DNA of 64,000 nucleotides from an uncultured Methanolobus sp. (GTDB lineage: Archaea; Halobacteriota; Methanosarcinia; Methanosarcinales; Methanosarcinaceae). Location of the stretch: positions 310,001 to 374,000 of the forward strand of contig NZ_OY763421.1 in assembly GCF_963667555.1 (NCBI RefSeq), read 5' to 3'. The first letter of the stretch is position 1, and the number at the start of each line of letters is the position of its first letter. A program made the position numbers and the translations under genes. Shown one piece after another: positions 56,026 to 64,000 of the stretch. A model generated the notes under the pieces. That model was not told where the DNA came from. It ran no database searches and worked only from the letters and a program-made list of their open reading frames with translations.

Positions 56026-56832
56026 TTAACTGTATGAGATATCATAGCAGTGGAAAGACCGCTCGATGGCTTTCCTTTCGGTTATGTCGTAAAAGATGAT
56101 AACGGCGCCGATGATCTCATTCTTCTTATTGGTGACCGGTGAGCCTATAATATCAAGTGGTATGCGTGTGTCATCCTTTGAGATGAGTATGGTGTCATCC
56201 TCAAGTCCGAAAAAGGCTCCCTCTCTCAGTACTTTTCTGGTCGGGTCCTCAGCATCCTTATTGCCTTCACAGATGACCCTGAAAACCTCATCGATCCTGC
56301 GGCCGAGTGCTTCTTTCCTGGTATATCCGGTAAGTGCTTCTGCAAGTGGATTGATATATTTGATGTTACCATTCATGTCAGTGGATATCACCGCATCGCC
56401 TATATTGTCAAGGAGGGAGTTGATACAGTTCTCATGATTGAACTGTTTCTCTTTTTCCTTTTCACGGTTATAGAGAGCTATTTCAATGTTAGTTCTCAGT
56501 TCCCTTTCGTCAAAGGGTTTGAGTATATGTCCGAAAGGCTCGGTAAGTTTAGCTCTCTGAAGCGTTTTTTCGTCAGAATAGGCTGTCAGGTAAATGACAG
56601 GTATGCCATAATTATCGCGAATTGTCTTTGCAGCTTCGATACCATCGATTTTTCCTTTAAGAACAATATCCATTAAAATAAGGTCGGGTTGACACTTATC
56701 AATGAAGCTGATAGCATCTTCGCCGCTAGCTGCCATGCAGGGTACAGAGTATCCGAAATGTTCCAGACTATCTTTAATATCCAGAGCTACTATTTTTTCG
56801 TCTTCGACGATCATTATCTTCTCGTTGGTCAT
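56026..56832 (-). CDS. Response regulator with receiver and PAS domains
   Basis: The 268-residue protein has a receiver domain (about 4-120) with acidic pocket VEDE (residues 9-12), phosphoacceptor Asp55 (LILMDIVL) and the conserved Lys near 106 (HILKPF). A linker of charged helices leads to a PAS domain (about 130-250, from LLDNIGDAVISTD to IIFYDITERK). There is no DNA-binding domain, so its output is likely through contacts with another protein or as a relay back to a kinase. The ATG overlaps the kinase stop by one base, so the two are partners. Confidence 0.88.
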   Translation of the reverse strand: MTNEKIMIVEDEKIVALDIKDSLEHFGYSVPCMAASGEDAISFIDKCQPDLILMDIVLKGKIDGIEAAKTIRDNYGIPVIYLTAYSDEKTLQRAKLTEPFGHILKPFDERELRTNIEIALYNREKEKEKQFNHENCINSLLDNIGDAVISTDMNGNIKYINPLAEALTGYTRKEALGRRIDEVFRVICEGNKDAEDPTRKVLREGAFFGLEDDTILISKDDTRIPLDIIGSPVTNKKNEIIGAVIIFYDITERKAIERSFHCYDISYS

Positions 56833-58859
56833 CAGTAGTCCCTTCTCTTATAGGATAGTTGTTTGAATTTTATTCTGAATTCCGTACCGTTACCTCTGAC
56901 AAGCTCAATGCTGCCTTCTATTTGTTCCACTAATGAAACTACAAGCTGCATTCCCAATGAGTCCGTGTTCATGAAATCCAGATCTTCCGGGAATCCGATT
57001 CCGTTATCCCTTATCGTTAACATGTACTGACCATCGACATCCGGAACTATCTCGACGATTATTTCCCCCTTATGGTCTGTAAAGGCATGTTTCAGGGAAT
57101 TTGAAACGATCTCATTGATGATAAGCCCAAGAGGTATGGCTGTATCAATATCTTGTGTTATGTTTTTAATCTTTATATCAATTTTGATATTTTCCGGGTC
57201 GCAGCCATATGTATTTAGAAGATATTTAGTAAGAGTCTCTATGTATGAAGAAAGTTCGATGTTCTCAAGGTCGCTGGACTGGTAAAGCTTCTCGTGTGCT
57301 ATTGCCATTGATTTTGCACGGTTCTGACTCTTTTTGAAAGCTTCGATGGTTTCCTTATCAGTGAACTTCCTGGACTGAAGCCGCAGCATGCTTGAAATTA
57401 TCTGCAGATTGTTCTTAACACGGTGATGCACCTCTTTGAGGAGAATATCCTTCCTTCGCATCTCCTCTGCCTGTTTTATCTCCGTAATGTCCTTGACCAC
57501 AGCAAGAACCTCATCATCTCCAATAACAACGAACCGAACCTCAAAGTCCCTCATCTCTCTTTTCACAGGCATTGTGTAATGCATGGTACGGGTTTTGTTT
57601 GTCCTGAGCGCCTCTTCGATTATATCAAGTTCCATTTCTGCGATGTGTGCCGGAAGCACGTCCTCAAGTGTGATATTAAGGTCTGTCTCAGGTGATTCGT
57701 ATATGCAGTTGTCAGTGGAAAGTTTATAATTGCATATGGTTCCGTCCTTTTTCACCTGGAACATCATATCAGGCATGGCCTGCAAAATAGCATTGATGGT
57801 TGCATCTCTTTTGATAACAAGTCTCTGTGACCTTTCAAGCGATTCAAGCATTTTATTAATAGAACCACTGAGGCTTGCAACTTCATCACTTCCTCCGTCA
57901 GATACTCTTTTTGTAAAATCTCCATTATCGCCTATTTCCCCTACTTCGTTCTGGAGTTTTTTAAGGCGGAAAATATGTGACCTCTCAAGCAGCAGTGTGA
58001 CCACTGCTCCGAATACGATTCCTGTAAACACAAGAACCACGAGAAAATAGTTGATAGCATTGATCCCCTGCTGGTGGATATTCCTAAGCATTCCGACTTC
58101 AAGGGAAAAGGCATTGTTCCCGTAGATATCGTTGAAATTCACATAGGAATATATCCGGGTATTGTCTGTGACAGTAAGGATGCTGCCATTTGAGCCAGTA
58201 TTCCTGTCTAAGGCATTTCTCGTAATATCTGTGTTCTTTATGTTTTCCAGATCTACAATAAGGTTTGTAGTTTCATGCAGCCTTGTTATCTCCTCTGAAT
58301 CAATGACCCTGCCCATTATCACAGTTCCTGCTATGGGTCCGCTAAGGTCACTTTTTACCACCGGCTGTGCGGTTATCATCAGTGGCTTTTCTTCAAAGAC
58401 AAGAAAACCGGTTTTTCTGCTGCTGTAATTGGCATGTTCAAGAAGGTAAGGGTTATTCAGAAGGTGATCTTCAAGCTGTGTTATTGCAGACTGGTCATTG
58501 TTATCAGATACTTTTTCAAATACAAGTGAGTTGTTTTTATTGTAAAAGAGCATGAAATCAAGTCTCTGGTTGTAAAAGGTCTCATTCATGAGATATTTTT
58601 CAGCAAAATCGCTGTTATTTTCCTGTATGAAATCACATGTTTCATCCCATACTGACCAGTCAGCAGCCTTGTTTTCCAGATCATGATTGTCAAGTAATAA
58701 TATGTTTTTGACGCAAACAGCATTCTCTTTGGCATCTTCTTCCTCCAGTTTGTCATAACTGTCGATAACTATGGAGTGTGAACTCAGGTATATGATTAGT
58801 ATAAGGCACAGAAGAGTTGCACTGATGATGCCAAGTGTTTTTTTCTGAAGTGTTGCCAT
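56832..58859 (-). CDS. Membrane sensor histidine kinase with CHASE4-like, HAMP and PAS domains
   Basis: The 675-residue kinase has a membrane helix (about 8-31), an extracellular domain (about 35-265) with the CHASE4-type pattern WSVWDETCDFI, a second helix (about 270-292), a HAMP segment (about 292-345), a PAS domain (about 350-465), a HisKA_2 helix LLKEVHHRVKNNLQ with His478 and His479, and a HATPase domain with NEIVSNSLKHAF and DNGIGFPEDL. It would autophosphorylate on a histidine and pass phosphate to the response regulator directly downstream. The ligand of the outer domain is unknown. A palindrome lies by its TATA box. Confidence 0.9.
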   Translation of the reverse strand: MATLQKKTLGIISATLLCLILIIYLSSHSIVIDSYDKLEEEDAKENAVCVKNILLLDNHDLENKAADWSVWDETCDFIQENNSDFAEKYLMNETFYNQRLDFMLFYNKNNSLVFEKVSDNNDQSAITQLEDHLLNNPYLLEHANYSSRKTGFLVFEEKPLMITAQPVVKSDLSGPIAGTVIMGRVIDSEEITRLHETTNLIVDLENIKNTDITRNALDRNTGSNGSILTVTDNTRIYSYVNFNDIYGNNAFSLEVGMLRNIHQQGINAINYFLVVLVFTGIVFGAVVTLLLERSHIFRLKKLQNEVGEIGDNGDFTKRVSDGGSDEVASLSGSINKMLESLERSQRLVIKRDATINAILQAMPDMMFQVKKDGTICNYKLSTDNCIYESPETDLNITLEDVLPAHIAEMELDIIEEALRTNKTRTMHYTMPVKREMRDFEVRFVVIGDDEVLAVVKDITEIKQAEEMRRKDILLKEVHHRVKNNLQIISSMLRLQSRKFTDKETIEAFKKSQNRAKSMAIAHEKLYQSSDLENIELSSYIETLTKYLLNTYGCDPENIKIDIKIKNITQDIDTAIPLGLIINEIVSNSLKHAFTDHKGEIIVEIVPDVDGQYMLTIRDNGIGFPEDLDFMNTDSLGMQLVVSLVEQIEGSIELVRGNGTEFRIKFKQLSYKRRDY

Positions 58860-58929
58860 TTGTTTGCCCTTTTAAATGGATGCCAGCTTTGTTATTTTTC
58901 AAGCTCTGTATTGTTATATAACTGCCTTA

Positions 58930-58963
58930 TAATTTATATACATATATAATTGTTTCCGGAAAC
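58930..58963 (-). promoter_or_regulatory. Kinase promoter with palindrome GTTTCCGGAAAC
   Basis: A perfect 12-bp palindrome (58952-58963) lies directly upstream of an AT box (minus strand, about 58932-58950, TATATATGTATATAAATT). A second half-like TTTCCGGGGAAA follows at 58971-58982. A dimeric regulator could bind both. The rest of the 291-bp gap shows no gene. Confidence 0.45.
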
Positions 58964-59090
58964 TGTGCATTTTCCGGGGAAATTTTAGAAAAAAAGTGCC
59001 AGCGCATACTTATAATAATCGTTAATTGTCGTAATCATGCACAATTATGACGGCAAAACACATAACTGAATGAAATAAAAAATGAATAGT

Positions 59091-59115
59091 TTGCAGGAAT
59101 ATTATGTTCCCGCAA
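59091..59115 (-). terminator. Likely terminator of the tldD-tldE group
   Basis: TTGCAGGAA (59091-59099) and TTCCCGCAA (59107-59115) pair with one mismatch over 7 nt. On the minus strand they are followed by ACTATTCATTTTTTATTTC. It lies 36 nt after the last stop. Confidence 0.45.
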
Positions 59116-59150
59116 GCAGTTACTAAAATTAAGTAATCTATGTGGATAAA

Positions 59151-60461
59151 TTAACCAACAATACTCATGTCAGAGACTCTGATGGATGGGGTGATGGTTC
59201 CGCCAACCTTGCGCACATCGGTTCCTGCACCGTTTATTTTTTTGAGCATATCGAATATATTACCAGAGATCATGAGTGATTTGATAGGTTTGTCAAGCTT
59301 TCCATCCTTTATGGTGAATGCGTTGCGTGCTTCAACTGAGAAATCACCTGAAATTGCATTGGCTGTGTGAGCGCCAATGACTGTGTTCACATAAACACCG
59401 CTGTCAGTGTCAGCTATGATATCACAGCTTGGGAAATCGATAATGAAATTCCTTGACCCAACAGAAGGCGTTGAAAGATATGAGTTGCGTGAAGCATTAC
59501 CTGTACTCTCCACATCATCTTTTCCTGCGGTGTAAGTGTCATATAGGTATGACCTGAACACTCCGTTCTCAATCACTGTAGTTTTACGTGATGCTACTCC
59601 CTCATCATCGGCAATTCCGGTGTCAATACCGCCTTCAAGCAGTCCGTCATCATATATGGAGAGTTTCTCATTTGCTATTATCTCATCTTTCCTGCCAATG
59701 AGGTTAGAGCGTCCTTTCTGTACATTGTCAGCATCAATGGATGGGATAAATGTATTCTCAATAAGGTCTGAGAACGCAAATGGGTGAATAACGACTTCAG
59801 TCCTGTGCGGTTCAATGGAAATAGTATCCTGTGACTTCTTTGCAAGTTCTGCAGCGTTCTTTCCAATGGCCGCAAAATCAATGTCATTCTTACGTGAAAT
59901 TGCAAAATCATATGCTGTGGAAGTTTCACCTGAATTTGTGATAACATCTACAAATCCTGATATGCCTGTTCCCTCTTCTGAAACTTCAATTCCATTGCTG
60001 TTCAGTATGAGTCTTTCCCCGTAGCTTCGGCTGAAACTTCCGGATGTAACTATGAGTCCAGGTGTGGCTCTTGCAGCTTCTATCATTTCCATTGTATGAC
60101 CGATACATTCATCGAGTTCCATATTCTGGATGTTCCTGTCAAGAATGCCTGAAACAGATGGATATTTCTGGTTGGAAGGCAGTTCTTTCCAGTCAGGATC
60201 TGCATCCTGTGTTTTTGCAGAGCTGACTGCGTTTTTAGCAGCTTCATCAATGTAGCTCATGATGTTGGTACTGGAAAATCCAACAGCACCATCAACAATA
60301 GCACGAATACCTATTCCTGTTGTGATGTTTTCCTTGGCGCCTTCTATCATATCTTTCTGGATATTGACAGAGGTCTTCTGGCTTTTCACAATATAAACTT
60401 CAGCTTCCTTAGCACCATATTTTGTGGCTGCTTTAAGGGCTTTTTCAGCAAGGTCGTACAT
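59151..60461 (-). CDS. tldE: TldE/PmbA family partner of the TldD protease
   Basis: The 436-residue protein is the non-catalytic partner of the TldD-TldE heterodimeric metalloprotease, which cleaves unfolded peptides (known from bacterial and archaeal relatives). Seen are the N-terminal AEVYIVKSQKTSVNIQKDMIEG, the GIGIRAIVDGAVGFSSTN segment, TGNASRNSYLSTPSVGSRNF, and the C-terminal GDFSVEARNAF and LMISGNIFDMLKKI. It lacks the HExxxH zinc motif of TldD. Its ATG directly follows the tldD stop, so the two are translated in equal amounts. Confidence 0.93.
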   Translation of the reverse strand: MYDLAEKALKAATKYGAKEAEVYIVKSQKTSVNIQKDMIEGAKENITTGIGIRAIVDGAVGFSSTNIMSYIDEAAKNAVSSAKTQDADPDWKELPSNQKYPSVSGILDRNIQNMELDECIGHTMEMIEAARATPGLIVTSGSFSRSYGERLILNSNGIEVSEEGTGISGFVDVITNSGETSTAYDFAISRKNDIDFAAIGKNAAELAKKSQDTISIEPHRTEVVIHPFAFSDLIENTFIPSIDADNVQKGRSNLIGRKDEIIANEKLSIYDDGLLEGGIDTGIADDEGVASRKTTVIENGVFRSYLYDTYTAGKDDVESTGNASRNSYLSTPSVGSRNFIIDFPSCDIIADTDSGVYVNTVIGAHTANAISGDFSVEARNAFTIKDGKLDKPIKSLMISGNIFDMLKKINGAGTDVRKVGGTITPSIRVSDMSIVG

Positions 60462-61793
60462 TTATGCACCTCCTACCATTGCTTCGGATATCATCAGGTG
60501 CGGGGAACCATCAGTGACAGGCACAAGCTGACCGCCTTTTCCACATCTTCCTGAGTTCATTTTAAGGTCGTTTCCTACCATTTTGACATTATTGAGTATC
60601 TCAAGGATCTTTCCGGAAAGTGAAACGTCCCTGATGAGTGTTGTAAGCTTACCATCTTCTATGAGGTATCCTTTTTCAGCATTGAACTGGAAAACGCCTT
60701 CTCCTGTGTTCACCTGTCCGCCTCTGGAACCGATAAGATACATTCCGTTTCCTATTTCCTCAAGCATTTCCTCGAATTTTGAATTGCCGTTATTGATGTA
60801 TGTGTTACTCATACGAACGATCGGTCTGGAGTGTCCCTGGGCACGGCAGTGTCCTGGTGTTCCTCCAAGTTTTGCGGCAGTTTCCCTTGAATGCAGGTAT
60901 GACCTGAGCACTCCGTCCTGTATCAGAGTTGTTTTCTCGGTCTGTGAACCTTCATCGTCAAACGGGAAATAACCATATTCATGCATGGTCGGATCATCGA
61001 TTATTGTCACAAGCGGAGATGCAATAGATTCTCCGATGCGGTTCTCAAGAACTGAGCTTCCTTCAAGTACGAGGTCTGCTTCTGATGCGTGTCCAACTGC
61101 TTCGTGGGCAAAAACACCTGCAAGCTCTGGGTCAAGTATTACCGGCATGTTTCCGCCTTTGGCAGGTTTTGCGTCAAGGAGCTTTAATGCGCTGTTGGCA
61201 GCATCCTCTGCAAGTTCAGATGCATTGTATTTGTCGAATATCTCATAGCCTGTAACACCAAAACGGCTTTCTCTTCCTGCCTGGTAGAGTCCGTCTCTTG
61301 AAGCCACAGCGCTAATAGCGAACCCGGTTCTTACAACATCATATTCTCCTTCCACGCCTGTGGAATCTGTATACATGACCTTGTATGATGATTCACTGTA
61401 CACTGCACTGGTGCTGCTGATCCCTTCTTTTTTAGCGTATTTTCCGAACTCTTTCAGGTTGCTTACCTTTTCTTCAAGGGAGATATCAAGAGGATTTTTC
61501 TTTATCTTAGGGGTGTTTGAGATAACAGGGTTTGCTATATCCTGCATCTTTACTTTTTCCTTGGGAGATTTGTCATTCATGCTCACAGCAAGTTCAGAGG
61601 CTGCACGTATGGCTTTTTCAACATCGAAATCTCCGTCTGCGGAAGTGAATCCCCAGGAACCGCCTTTAAGCGCTCTGACGGCTGCTCCTTTTGTAAAATT
61701 GACAGATATCTGTTCTATCTTGCCATTATCAAGGACAATAGACGTTGTAGTCCCCTCAATGATCCTCGTATCAAAAAAGTCTACACTATGCAT
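60462..61793 (-). CDS. tldD: TldD family zinc metalloprotease
   Basis: I set the start at 61793 (MHSVDFFDTR) because GAGGAG lies 7 nt upstream on the minus strand; an earlier ATG at 61823 would put that site inside the gene. The 443-residue protein has the zinc motif HEAVGH in VFAHEAVGHASEAD, and the further conserved AQGHSRPIVRMSNTYI, GGQVNTGEGVFQFN and a C-terminal CGKGGQLVPV. It forms a pair with TldE, whose gene follows at once. The lonB gene lies 60 nt upstream on the same strand, so this may be a protein-quality-control operon. Confidence 0.94.
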   Translation of the reverse strand: MHSVDFFDTRIIEGTTTSIVLDNGKIEQISVNFTKGAAVRALKGGSWGFTSADGDFDVEKAIRAASELAVSMNDKSPKEKVKMQDIANPVISNTPKIKKNPLDISLEEKVSNLKEFGKYAKKEGISSTSAVYSESSYKVMYTDSTGVEGEYDVVRTGFAISAVASRDGLYQAGRESRFGVTGYEIFDKYNASELAEDAANSALKLLDAKPAKGGNMPVILDPELAGVFAHEAVGHASEADLVLEGSSVLENRIGESIASPLVTIIDDPTMHEYGYFPFDDEGSQTEKTTLIQDGVLRSYLHSRETAAKLGGTPGHCRAQGHSRPIVRMSNTYINNGNSKFEEMLEEIGNGMYLIGSRGGQVNTGEGVFQFNAEKGYLIEDGKLTTLIRDVSLSGKILEILNNVKMVGNDLKMNSGRCGKGGQLVPVTDGSPHLMISEAMVGGA

Positions 61794-61853
61794 TATTAAC
61801 TCCTCACTTTGTGAATGGAACAAAAATCCAAATAAATAAGTAACAGCCCCTGT

Positions 61854-63755
61854 TCACACAGGGACCACTTCAGGCATTTCGGTACCGGTCTTAAGGCTGC
61901 TGAGACTCTTGAGTTTCTCAAGAATTCTGTTCTTTTCAGGACCTACGAGACTGTGTTCTATAACCTCTACTATGTTGGTTACAGGTACGATCTCTATCTT
62001 GTCCTTGTATGCCTCTTCGATCAGTACGTCATCCTCGTTGGATTTTGGAATGATAACTTTCTTTATGCCTGCTCTTGCTGCAGCTTCGATCTTGTAGGTT
62101 GCACCACCGATAGGGAGTACATCTCCTCTTACGGAAAGCGAACCTGTCATGGCTACAGACTGGTCAATAGGAATATTCTCAAGAGCTGATATAACGGCTG
62201 TTGCAATGGATATGGATGCACTGTCACCTTCCACACCTTCATATGTTCCGATGAACTGGATGTGAATGTCGTGGTTGGTTATGTCCTTGCCTGTTATGTT
62301 CTTGATAACAGCGGACACATTCTGTACAGCTTCCTTTGCAATATCCTTGAGCATTCCGGTTGCAATTACCTTGCCTTCTGAGTTGGAGAGTGATGGAGCA
62401 ACTCCTGCCATTATTGGCAGTACTATTCCTGAATCTCCTCCCATTACTGCAAGACCGTTCACACGTCCGACTGCGCTTCCCATTTTCTTGAAAAGCTGGT
62501 AATCGTTCTTGCGTTCAAGATAACTGTCAGCAAGCTGCTGTTCAATTGACCTTGCCATCTTCTTTGCAGCAAGGACATGCTTTGCAGTAGCAACAGGTGC
62601 CTCTTCTGAATGTGCAATGTCACCTGCAACTCTTACAAGACCTCCAAGGTCACGGAGTTTCAGTGTAAGATGGCCCTTTCTGCCTGCTCTTCTCTGAGCT
62701 TCACGGATAACCTCGTCTACAGCAGTCTGATCAAATGGAGGTATGTGTCCATCCCTCATGACTTCCTGCGCCACGAACCTGACAAGTGTCTTGCGGTTCT
62801 CAGGGTTATCCTCCATTGATTCCCTCATGAACAGCTCGTATCCGTAACCCTTTATACGGGATCTGAGTGCAGGATGCATCTTTTCCATAGCGTCAAGGTT
62901 ACCTGCTGCCACCATGATAAAGTCACATGGAACAGGTTCTGTCTTGACAAGTGCACCTGAACTCCTTTCGGACTGTCCGGTGATAGGGTACTCCTTTTCC
63001 TGGAGTGCTGTAAGCAGGCTCTGCTGGGATTCAAGACTGAGAGTGTTTATCTCATCTATGAACAGTACACCCTTGTGTGATTTGTGAATGTCACCGCTCT
63101 CTACCCTGTCATGTGCAGGTGTTTCAAGACCACCTGACTGGAACGGGTCGTGCCTGACATCACCAAGAAGTGCACCTGCATGTGTGCCTGTCGCATCAAG
63201 GAATGGTGCGTGTTCCTTCTGGTAGTTTGAAACAATGAGCTTTGGTATCATCATTTCTTCTTTTGGCATGAACTGGCGTGTAAGGAGCAATATCATTATC
63301 GCTGCAATGATACCCCACAGAAGCTGACCTACGTAGAATGAGTAGATTATGATACCAAATACAAGTATCATCATCAGCATATTACGTGACTGGGCCTTTT
63401 TCTGTGCTTCCAGTTTGTGTGCCATTACGATCTCTCTGCCTTTTCCGGCAGGAACAGAGCGTATCTTTGGATTATTGTTATCTTCAGGATTTGGGTATGC
63501 GAGTATATCCTGTAGTTCTTCTTTTGGAAGAAGTTCAGCCATTGCCTTTGAAAGTAGTGACTTACCCGTACCCGGGCTTCCTATCATCATTACATGCCTT
63601 CTCTGACTGGCTGCTTTTTTTACCACCTCCACCGCATGTTCCTGACCGATTATCTGGTCAATCAATAGTTCCGGAACATCTATGGAGTCTGTGGTTTCGA
63701 AATTGTCCGCGTACAGTTCAATCTCTTCACTAGAATCAGTAGTCTCTTTTTCCAT
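61854..63755 (-). CDS. lonB: LonB, membrane-bound archaeal Lon protease
   Basis: This 633-residue ATP-dependent protease is the main membrane-associated Lon of archaea. It has Walker A GSPGTGKS (59-66), two membrane helices (about 125-160) inserted in the AAA domain, Walker B VLFIDEIN (230-237), a sensor segment, and the C-terminal protease domain with the Ser512 of VEGDSASIS and Lys555 of TYKIEAAARAG, 43 residues apart as in A. fulgidus LonB. Length and order are normal. It comes first in a likely lonB-tldD-tldE transcript. The palindrome at 63789 and a TATA box are at its promoter. Confidence 0.95.
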   Translation of the reverse strand: MEKETTDSSEEIELYADNFETTDSIDVPELLIDQIIGQEHAVEVVKKAASQRRHVMMIGSPGTGKSLLSKAMAELLPKEELQDILAYPNPEDNNNPKIRSVPAGKGREIVMAHKLEAQKKAQSRNMLMMILVFGIIIYSFYVGQLLWGIIAAIMILLLTRQFMPKEEMMIPKLIVSNYQKEHAPFLDATGTHAGALLGDVRHDPFQSGGLETPAHDRVESGDIHKSHKGVLFIDEINTLSLESQQSLLTALQEKEYPITGQSERSSGALVKTEPVPCDFIMVAAGNLDAMEKMHPALRSRIKGYGYELFMRESMEDNPENRKTLVRFVAQEVMRDGHIPPFDQTAVDEVIREAQRRAGRKGHLTLKLRDLGGLVRVAGDIAHSEEAPVATAKHVLAAKKMARSIEQQLADSYLERKNDYQLFKKMGSAVGRVNGLAVMGGDSGIVLPIMAGVAPSLSNSEGKVIATGMLKDIAKEAVQNVSAVIKNITGKDITNHDIHIQFIGTYEGVEGDSASISIATAVISALENIPIDQSVAMTGSLSVRGDVLPIGGATYKIEAAARAGIKKVIIPKSNEDDVLIEEAYKDKIEIVPVTNIVEVIEHSLVGPEKNRILEKLKSLSSLKTGTEMPEVVPV

Positions 63756-63788
63756 AGTCTTCTCGCAAGTTTTGTGGTTTGTTCACAG

Positions 63789-63808
63789 TTGTACGTACAA
63801 AATATATA
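63789..63808 (-). promoter_or_regulatory. lonB promoter with 12-bp palindrome
   Basis: TTGTACGTACAA (63789-63800) is a perfect palindrome, overlapping the edge of a TATA-like box (TATATATTTT on the minus strand, 63799-63808). It lies downstream of the box, so a bound protein would cover the region where RNA polymerase starts. This fits stress control of lonB by a repressor, but the binding protein is not known. Confidence 0.45.
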
Positions 63809-63935
63809 CTTGACGGTTTTTATAATTATCCAAGTCAAAGTTATTATATTTCATTTGTGAGTAAAGTTAATATGATTATAGTGGCATCAGAATATAAGAA
63901 ATTATGCCTTCCTATGTTGCTCCGGACCTGATATT

Positions 63936-64000
63936 ATGAAGTTTACAGCATTTCTGGTTATAGCACTTATCATATCCTTGCTTTCATTTTCGGCCAGCAA
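63936..64000 (+). CDS. Start of a secreted or membrane protein, cut by the window end
   Basis: From the ATG at 63936 the 21 visible codons encode MKFTAFLVIALIISLLSFSAS, a typical signal peptide with a likely cut just after. It is divergent from lonB. The mature protein lies beyond the window and cannot be identified. Confidence 0.55.
   Translation, partial: MKFTAFLVIALIISLLSFSAS

Noticed and set aside
56026..56832. Response regulator as a transcription factor
   Set aside because: After the receiver only a PAS domain follows; no DNA-binding helix-turn-helix is visible.
58971..59150. Possible small gene or RNA between the kinase and tldE
   Set aside because: No open frame with a ribosome site and no strong structure beyond the weak terminator hairpin; it looks like promoter and trailer sequence.

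Overview
The window comes from a methanogenic euryarchaeon, most likely a member of the Methanosarcinaceae close to Methanolobus or Methanococcoides; the genus is my guess. The signs are an archaeal LonB protease with its own membrane segments, Kae1 and Bud32, a eukaryote-type ATP-dependent DNA ligase, AT-rich TATA-type promoters, PGF-pre-PGF surface proteases and large CobN-like surface proteins.

Positions 1-27400 are the accessory part and the most unusual. All genes here are on the + strand. There are four CobN-family genes plus the 3' end of a fifth, and one small protein that resembles only their C-terminal tail. Each large protein has a signal peptide and a C-terminal membrane anchor, so the chelatase-like core should lie outside the cell. 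Three of the genes carry five tandem copies of a module of about 145 residues ahead of the core (nearly identical in the first, diverged in the last); the fourth has one module and has lost the HFGTHGT motif. Each transcription unit ends in its own hairpin terminator. Three leaders share a hairpin with an invariant GCCGCCAAGCA loop and a downstream GGGTGG or GGGGG ribosome-binding segment, which suggests an undescribed cis-regulatory RNA. The second repeat gene is interrupted in its third repeat by a 1,256-bp insertion sequence with a 9-bp target duplication; removing it restores one frame of 2,295 codons.

Positions 27597-37804 hold two large secreted subtilisin-family proteases with poly-glycine linkers and PGF-pre-PGF domains. 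Positions 37843-40611 hold a tRNA-modification and nucleotide-sanitation cluster (kae1, bud32, XTP pyrophosphatase) and a small membrane protein. A hairpin-rich gene-free stretch follows, then aroA (minus strand), a DUF488 protein, htpX (minus strand) and a soluble chemoreceptor-like protein (minus strand). Positions 47400-49800 hold three small secreted or lipid-anchored proteins on the minus strand.

Positions 50000-56004 (+ strand) carry a membrane-anchored winged-helix regulator, an ACT-domain protein coupled to homoserine dehydrogenase, DNA ligase, a cupredoxin-fold lipoprotein lacking copper ligands, and an MFS transporter. Positions 56026-63755 (minus strand) carry a response regulator/histidine kinase pair and a lonB-tldD-tldE group. 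The window ends in the first codons of a secreted protein. I saw no tRNA, rRNA or CRISPR array.
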